Assembly (NCBI GenBank): GCA_944371545.1
Contig: CALVXT010000040.1
Location: forward strand, 1-9,623
DNA length: 9,623 bases
Reading direction: 5' to 3'
From: an uncultured Bacilli bacterium
GTDB taxonomy: Bacteria > Bacillota_I > Bacilli_A > RF39 > UBA660
Positions 5,809 through 9,623 of the stretch are shown here, one piece after another; position 1 is the stretch's first letter; every line of letters begins with the position of its first letter. The translations under genes and the position numbers were made by a program. The notes beneath the pieces were generated by a model that was not told the origin of the DNA, did not search any database, and saw only the letters and a list, made by a program, of their open reading frames with translations.

Positions 5809-7951
5809 ACACTCCTAATGTGATTTCTAACGTCATGGTATTTGTATCAATTACCGTATCTTTAGCAATGTTTGTGCTAATTACTTTGCCATAGCCTGTT
5901 AATGTATATTTTAAATTAATTAAATTACAGAAACGAATAATTTCATTAGTACTCCATCCGGTAACATCTGGCATCGTAATTGTAGAATCATCCGTTAGTA
6001 AAAAGACTTTTGATCCTGAAATAACTTTTGACCCAGATAATGGATACTGATTGATGATATATTTACCATTTCCTAAGACAATTGGAGTAAGGCCTATTTT
6101 TTTCAAATCTTCTTTAACTGTTGTAGTTTCTTTAGATAAATATTGAGTTATATATATTATTTTAGATGCATCTACATCATTTTGCTCGGTAGTCACGTTT
6201 ACGATATTCGCAATTTCTTTTATTGTATTGGATACAATATTATAAAGATCGGCACTTGGCCCGACAAATCGTTTCGTTGCAAAATAAAATACATATCTTG
6301 GCTCTTCATATGGAAATATTCCTAAAAATGATTTGATATAGTCATATTCTCCTGTCAAATATCCACCTGTATCTGAAGCAATTTGAGCAGTTCCTGTTTT
6401 TCCAGCTATTGTTACGTTATCTGGAGCATATCCTTTATTATAGCTAAAACTGTTATACACTACGTTATAAAGTAATTGTTTCATTTTGGCAATCGATTCG
6501 CTGCTTGCGATTCTTTCTACTTCAGTTCTTTCTGATTGCATAGTCACGTTGCCATTACTATCAACAATTTTATCTACTATATAAGGCTTTATCATTACCC
6601 CATCATTTACAATGGCACTCATTGCTTGAAGCATTTGAATCGGTGTCACTAAAATACCTTGACCAAACGATGCGTTTGCTAGTTCTGATTCGTATGTTAT
6701 ATCCACCATACCCTCTGCTTCTCCTGGAAGTGTGATTTCTGTTTCTTCGCCAAACCCACAAAGATTGTAATAATCGTTTAATTTTGCTGAGCCAAGTTTT
6801 AAAGCCAAGTTCGTTGCAGCAACATTCGAAGAGTATGCAAATCCAGTATCATAATTAATTGTGCCCCATCCAACATTATTAAAGTCTTTAATTACTGTAC
6901 CTCCATCATTTAAGGTAACAGTTCCTGATTGATATGTATCTTCTCCATTATAGATGCCGTTTTCCATTGCAGCCAACCAAGAAAAAATTTTCATAGTACT
7001 TCCTGGTTCATATTGATATCCAACTAAGGGATTTAAGTAATTATCCAGACCTTCCAAAGTATTTGGATTGAAGTTAGGATTTGAAGCACTTCCTATAATT
7101 GCTCCTGTTTTCGCATCCATCACAGTAAAGAAAGCCCAATCCAAAGTTTTATCTTTAGAGAAACTTGCGATTGCATTTTCTAAAATATTTTGAATATCGC
7201 TATCTAAAGTCAAATATATATCTGAGCCAGATACTGCATCTTCTCTTATTTCTTCACTTGTTGCCATTTTGTAGCCGTAGGCATCCTGCTGATATTCAAC
7301 ATAACCATTTTGTCCTTTTAATTCATCATTAAAATAGGATTCTATTCCCATTTCACCAACGATTTCGCCATCATCGTTACTTCTAGCATATCCTAAAATG
7401 TATGATGCCCATGAAGAATTGATATATTGACGTTTTTTTGCTAAGGTTTCAAATTCAATGCCAGGTAAATCAAGCGCTAGTATGGCTTGACGTTCATCTT
7501 CTGTAATTCTTCCCCAGTTACCTAATTCTACTTGATATAAATCTTGATTGAGATATCCTTTTAAAGTTTCTGTACAACTTGATTTTGATTCTTCAGAACT
7601 TGCTAGCACTTCACATAGTTTTGTTGCCGTCATGTCTTTATCTACTACATGCTGTGGATTATCTGGATCTGTTGTTCGCGAAGAAGATAAAATCGCAATA
7701 ATTTTATATGAGTTCGCGTTTTTTGCTAACGGTTTTCCATTCACATCGTAAATTACACCACGATCAGCATATAGAGTTTCTTTGGTTGTATTCCTATTAT
7801 TAGCAAACTCTGTCAAATTAATGCCGTCAACGTTGTCACTTAATACTACATAACATAATTTAGCTATAATCACACAGAAAAAAAGACCAACAACTAGCAT
7901 TGTCAGCTTTACATTTAAATGAATTTTGCTATTGCGGCGACTTTTCTTCAT
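5807..7951 (-). CDS. Class B penicillin-binding protein with two PASTA domains (PbpB/SpoVD/PBP2x type)
   Basis: A DD-transpeptidase that cross-links peptidoglycan, most likely at the division septum. From the ATG at 7951 it has 714 residues: a basic cytoplasmic tail, one membrane anchor (about 15-37), and a dimerisation/pedestal domain with ADRGVIYDVNGKPLA (62-76). The transpeptidase domain has STMK (318-321, nucleophile S318), SSN (374-376) and KTGT (518-521). Two C-terminal PASTA domains follow (about 598-653 and 658-714, the second opening with MPDVTGWS). A GTG six bases earlier lies inside the AAGGAG ribosome binding site, so the ATG is preferred. It is the last gene of the mraZ operon and directly follows the FtsL-like gene, as pbpB does in Bacillus. 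Domain content does not separate vegetative PbpB from sporulation SpoVD, but position and the two PASTA domains favour the division enzyme. Confidence 0.95.
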   Translation of the reverse strand: MKKSRRNSKIHLNVKLTMLVVGLFFCVIIAKLCYVVLSDNVDGINLTEFANNRNTTKETLYADRGVIYDVNGKPLAKNANSYKIIAILSSSRTTDPDNPQHVVDKDMTATKLCEVLASSEESKSSCTETLKGYLNQDLYQVELGNWGRITEDERQAILALDLPGIEFETLAKKRQYINSSWASYILGYARSNDDGEIVGEMGIESYFNDELKGQNGYVEYQQDAYGYKMATSEEIREDAVSGSDIYLTLDSDIQNILENAIASFSKDKTLDWAFFTVMDAKTGAIIGSASNPNFNPNTLEGLDNYLNPLVGYQYEPGSTMKIFSWLAAMENGIYNGEDTYQSGTVTLNDGGTVIKDFNNVGWGTINYDTGFAYSSNVAATNLALKLGSAKLNDYYNLCGFGEETEITLPGEAEGMVDITYESELANASFGQGILVTPIQMLQAMSAIVNDGVMIKPYIVDKIVDSNGNVTMQSERTEVERIASSESIAKMKQLLYNVVYNSFSYNKGYAPDNVTIAGKTGTAQIASDTGGYLTGEYDYIKSFLGIFPYEEPRYVFYFATKRFVGPSADLYNIVSNTIKEIANIVNVTTEQNDVDASKIIYITQYLSKETTTVKEDLKKIGLTPIVLGNGKYIINQYPLSGSKVISGSKVFLLTDDSTITMPDVTGWSTNEIIRFCNLINLKYTLTGYGKVISTNIAKDTVIDTNTMTLEITLGV

Positions 7952-7956
7952 GGACA

Positions 7957-7962
7957 CTCCTT
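7957..7962 (-). promoter_or_regulatory. Ribosome binding site deciding the ATG start of the PBP
   Basis: AAGGAG on the minus strand, 5 nt before the ATG at 7951. The alternative GTG start at 7957 would use the last G of this element as its first base and so cannot be served by it. Confidence 0.8.
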
Positions 7963-7966
7963 ATAT

Positions 7967-8263
7967 TTATTCACTAACATTTTTTATGTTATCATTATTA
8001 TACGTCAAACCTTTATCAGAAGCAACCTCTTGAATTTTATCAAGAGAAGCGAGTTCATCCACTTGCATGCTTAAAGACTCATTTATGCCTTCTTGAGTTT
8101 CAATTTTTGATTTCATTTGTTCTAATGAAATATTTGTTTCAGATAAAACTGCTTTAGTAAAAACTGTACTTATAGGAAAAGCAATTAAAGCGAGAACAAT
8201 TAATACATACATAAATTTTTCTCCTTTTAACATTGTCACTTTTTTATTACGAGTCTTACGCAT
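7967..8263 (-). CDS. ftsL: FtsL-like septum protein
   Basis: A 98-residue bitopic membrane protein with the FtsL layout: a short basic cytoplasmic tail (MRKTRNKKVTMLKGEK), one transmembrane helix (about 17-39) and a predicted extracytoplasmic coiled coil (about 42-76, ILE/LEQMKSKIETQE-type heptads). It ends in a short segment with the IQEVASDKGLTY pattern, which resembles the C-terminal region of FtsL/DivIC proteins. FtsL works with DivIC/FtsB and DivIB/FtsQ to activate septal peptidoglycan synthesis. FtsL sequences are poorly conserved, so the call rests on size, topology and the invariant position between rsmH and a class B PBP. AAAGGA lies 10 nt before the ATG and overlaps the rsmH end; the gap to rsmH is 4 nt. 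Confidence 0.83.
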   Translation of the reverse strand: MRKTRNKKVTMLKGEKFMYVLIVLALIAFPISTVFTKAVLSETNISLEQMKSKIETQEGINESLSMQVDELASLDKIQEVASDKGLTYNNDNIKNVSE

Positions 8264-8267
8264 ACAA

Positions 8268-9188
8268 TCAGATCCTTTCTACAATTCTAAGTTTTGCACT
8301 AGCGCTTCTTGTATTTTCTTTTAATTCTTCTTCGCTAGGTAAAATCGGCTTTTTATTTATAAGTTTGATAAGCGGTTGATATTCTAAAGGAATATCGGGT
8401 AATCCTTTAACCATCTTATCTACTTCACTATATTTTTTAAAAATTTGTTTCACAATTCGATCTTCTAAAGAATGGAAAGTGATTACTACTAACCGTCCCT
8501 TTGGTTTTAATAAAGATATCGCATCAGGTAGGACTTTTTCTAAATCTGTGAGTTCTTCATTCACTTCAATTCGTATAGCTTGAAAGATATTCCGCTCTGG
8601 ATGAGTTTTATAATAATATTTTGCTCCTACTGCTGTGCATATAATATCACATAATTCCTTAGTTGTTTTAATTTGCTTATTTTTTCTTACTTCAACTATT
8701 TTTTTAGCAATTAAAGCACTTTGTTTTTCTTCACCATATTGATAGAAAATGTTTTTAAGCTTTTCATACGAATATTCATTTACAATATTTTGAGCAGTTA
8801 TATGAGAACTCCTATCCATTCGCATATCAAGAGTCTCATCTCGCATAAAAGAAAAACCACGATTCTCATCAAGTTGCGGAGAAGATACTCCTAAATCAAA
8901 GAGAATACCGTCCACTTTATCAATTTCTAACTCTTGCAATTTTTCTTTCATATGAACAAAGTCACTATGAATAAGCGTATAAGAATTGCCGAGTTTTTGT
9001 AATACTTCATCTGAATATTTTAAAGCTTCTTCGTCACGATCGAAGGCGAATAGTTTTCCCCTTTTTATTCTTTTTAAAATCTCCGATGCGTCACCAGCAT
9101 ATCCTAAAGTTGCATCCACATATATTCCATCTTCTTTAATTTGTAAGCCATCAATTGCTTCTCTTTTTAATACTGAATAATGTTTCAT
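8268..9188 (-). CDS. rsmH: 16S rRNA (cytosine1402-N4)-methyltransferase RsmH
   Basis: RsmH (MraW) uses S-adenosylmethionine to methylate N4 of C1402 in the 16S rRNA decoding region. The 306-residue protein has the expected length and motifs: HYSVL near the start, motif I VDATLGYAGDA (24-34), FAFDRD (47-52), FDLGVSSPQLD (97-107), GFSF (111-114), DMRMD (121-125), HPERNIFQAIRIEVNEEL (196-213), FHSLEDRIVK (238-247) and NTRSASAKLR (292-301). Motif I is atypical: most family members have a GGAGHS or GGGGHS type sequence, and here the His is replaced by Asp. The ATG follows the mraZ TAA with no spacer, and its GGGAG ribosome binding site lies in the mraZ end, so the two are translationally coupled. 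TGA is its stop, consistent with the standard code. Confidence 0.97.
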   Translation of the reverse strand: MKHYSVLKREAIDGLQIKEDGIYVDATLGYAGDASEILKRIKRGKLFAFDRDEEALKYSDEVLQKLGNSYTLIHSDFVHMKEKLQELEIDKVDGILFDLGVSSPQLDENRGFSFMRDETLDMRMDRSSHITAQNIVNEYSYEKLKNIFYQYGEEKQSALIAKKIVEVRKNKQIKTTKELCDIICTAVGAKYYYKTHPERNIFQAIRIEVNEELTDLEKVLPDAISLLKPKGRLVVITFHSLEDRIVKQIFKKYSEVDKMVKGLPDIPLEYQPLIKLINKKPILPSEEELKENTRSASAKLRIVERI

Positions 9189-9620
9189 TTATGAGACACT
9201 CCCAAACAAATTCTCAGCAATATCGCTTAATTTTTCTTCGTTGTCATTCAAAAATTCGTTCCAAGCCTGTTCATCCCAAATCTCGATTCGATCATTCGCG
9301 CCGATTATCACACACTCTTTTGTTAAACCGGCGTGACTGATCAATGGGGAGGCTAAGCAAGTTCTTCCTTGACGGTCCAACTCGCATTCAGTGGCACCTG
9401 AGAAAAAGCTACGGATGAAAGTACGAGCGTCTTTTTTGGTAAAAGGTAGAGTATTTAATTGATTAACTAGTTTATCCCAGTCTTTTTTTGCATATACATA
9501 AAGGCATTTTTCAATTCCTTTAGTGACAATAAAATTATTCTCTAAAAGCTCGCGAAATTTTGTTGGAATTACAATTCGGCCTTTTTCATCAATATTATGA
9601 TGATATTCACCCATGAACAT
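9189..9620 (-). CDS. mraZ: Transcriptional regulator MraZ
   Basis: MraZ is an AbrB-like DNA-binding protein that sits first in the division and cell-wall cluster and regulates its own operon. The 143-residue product has the normal length, the family start MFMGEYHHNID, and the two internal SpoVT/AbrB-like repeats marked by DEKGRIVIP (11-19) and DRQGRTCLASPL (82-93). The gene is complete at the protein level. The first ATG at 9620 is only 3 nt from the window edge, so its ribosome binding site, promoter and the tandem MraZ binding boxes expected just upstream cannot be seen. A second ATG at codon 3 is possible but family alignment favours the first. Confidence 0.96.
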   Translation of the reverse strand: MFMGEYHHNIDEKGRIVIPTKFRELLENNFIVTKGIEKCLYVYAKKDWDKLVNQLNTLPFTKKDARTFIRSFFSGATECELDRQGRTCLASPLISHAGLTKECVIIGANDRIEIWDEQAWNEFLNDNEEKLSDIAENLFGSVS

Positions 9621-9623
9621 AAG

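Noticed and set aside
7952..7957. GTG start of the PBP at 7957
   Set aside because: It overlaps the AAGGAG ribosome binding site that serves the ATG at 7951.
1..9623. Mycoplasma-type code (TGA as Trp)
   Set aside because: TGG encodes conserved tryptophans (for example near the end of Era) and TGA ends rsmH and yqfC at the expected places.
1..9623. CRISPR array, insertion sequence, prophage, tRNA or rRNA gene
   Set aside because: No spaced repeat arrays, transposase-like proteins, terminal inverted repeats or RNA gene signatures were seen on either strand.

Overview
This window is a compact, AT-rich stretch of a low-GC Bacillota-type chromosome in which every supported gene lies on the minus strand, so it reads from right (9623) to left (1). 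Two features place it in the Bacillota. One is the gene run yqfC-yqfD ... ybeY-dgkA-era-yqzL. The other is a dcw cluster head with an FtsL-type protein and a PASTA-containing penicillin-binding protein. TGA is used as a stop (yqfC, rsmH) and TGG as Trp, so the code is standard and not the mycoplasma code. YqfC and YqfD are usually found in endospore formers. The exact order cannot be fixed from the sequence; an uncultured gut-type Bacilli or Erysipelotrichia-like lineage is an inference.

Right block (about 9620 to 5784): mraZ, rsmH, an ftsL-like gene and a two-PASTA class B PBP. They are tightly packed (0, 4 and 15 nt gaps) and end at a hairpin terminator. This is the start of the division and cell-wall cluster, but mraY, murD and the rest do not follow.

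Middle block (about 5784 to 3864): two single-gene units. First is glf (UDP-galactopyranose mutase), with its own weak promoter and terminator. Second is an unrecognised 202-residue soluble protein with a near-consensus sigma-A promoter, a palindrome and a helically phased direct repeat upstream of it, and its own terminator. The three terminators in this area all include or touch the stop codon of the gene they close.

Left block (3825 to 1): yqfC, yqfD, a VanZ-family membrane protein, ybeY, dgkA, era and the first 15 codons of a yqzL-like gene, nearly all overlapping or spaced by fewer than 60 nt. A VanZ-like gene stands where phoH and a pgpH-type gene stand in Bacillus. Two starts need correction: ybeY starts at a GTG (1808) and the PBP at an ATG (7951).

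The window is mostly conserved housekeeping DNA: division and peptidoglycan synthesis, lipid-carrier phosphorylation, and 16S rRNA maturation and methylation. No mobile element, CRISPR array, tRNA or rRNA gene is seen. The part least explained by known families is the orphan gene at 3869-4477 with its control region. There is no gene-free stretch longer than 138 nt.
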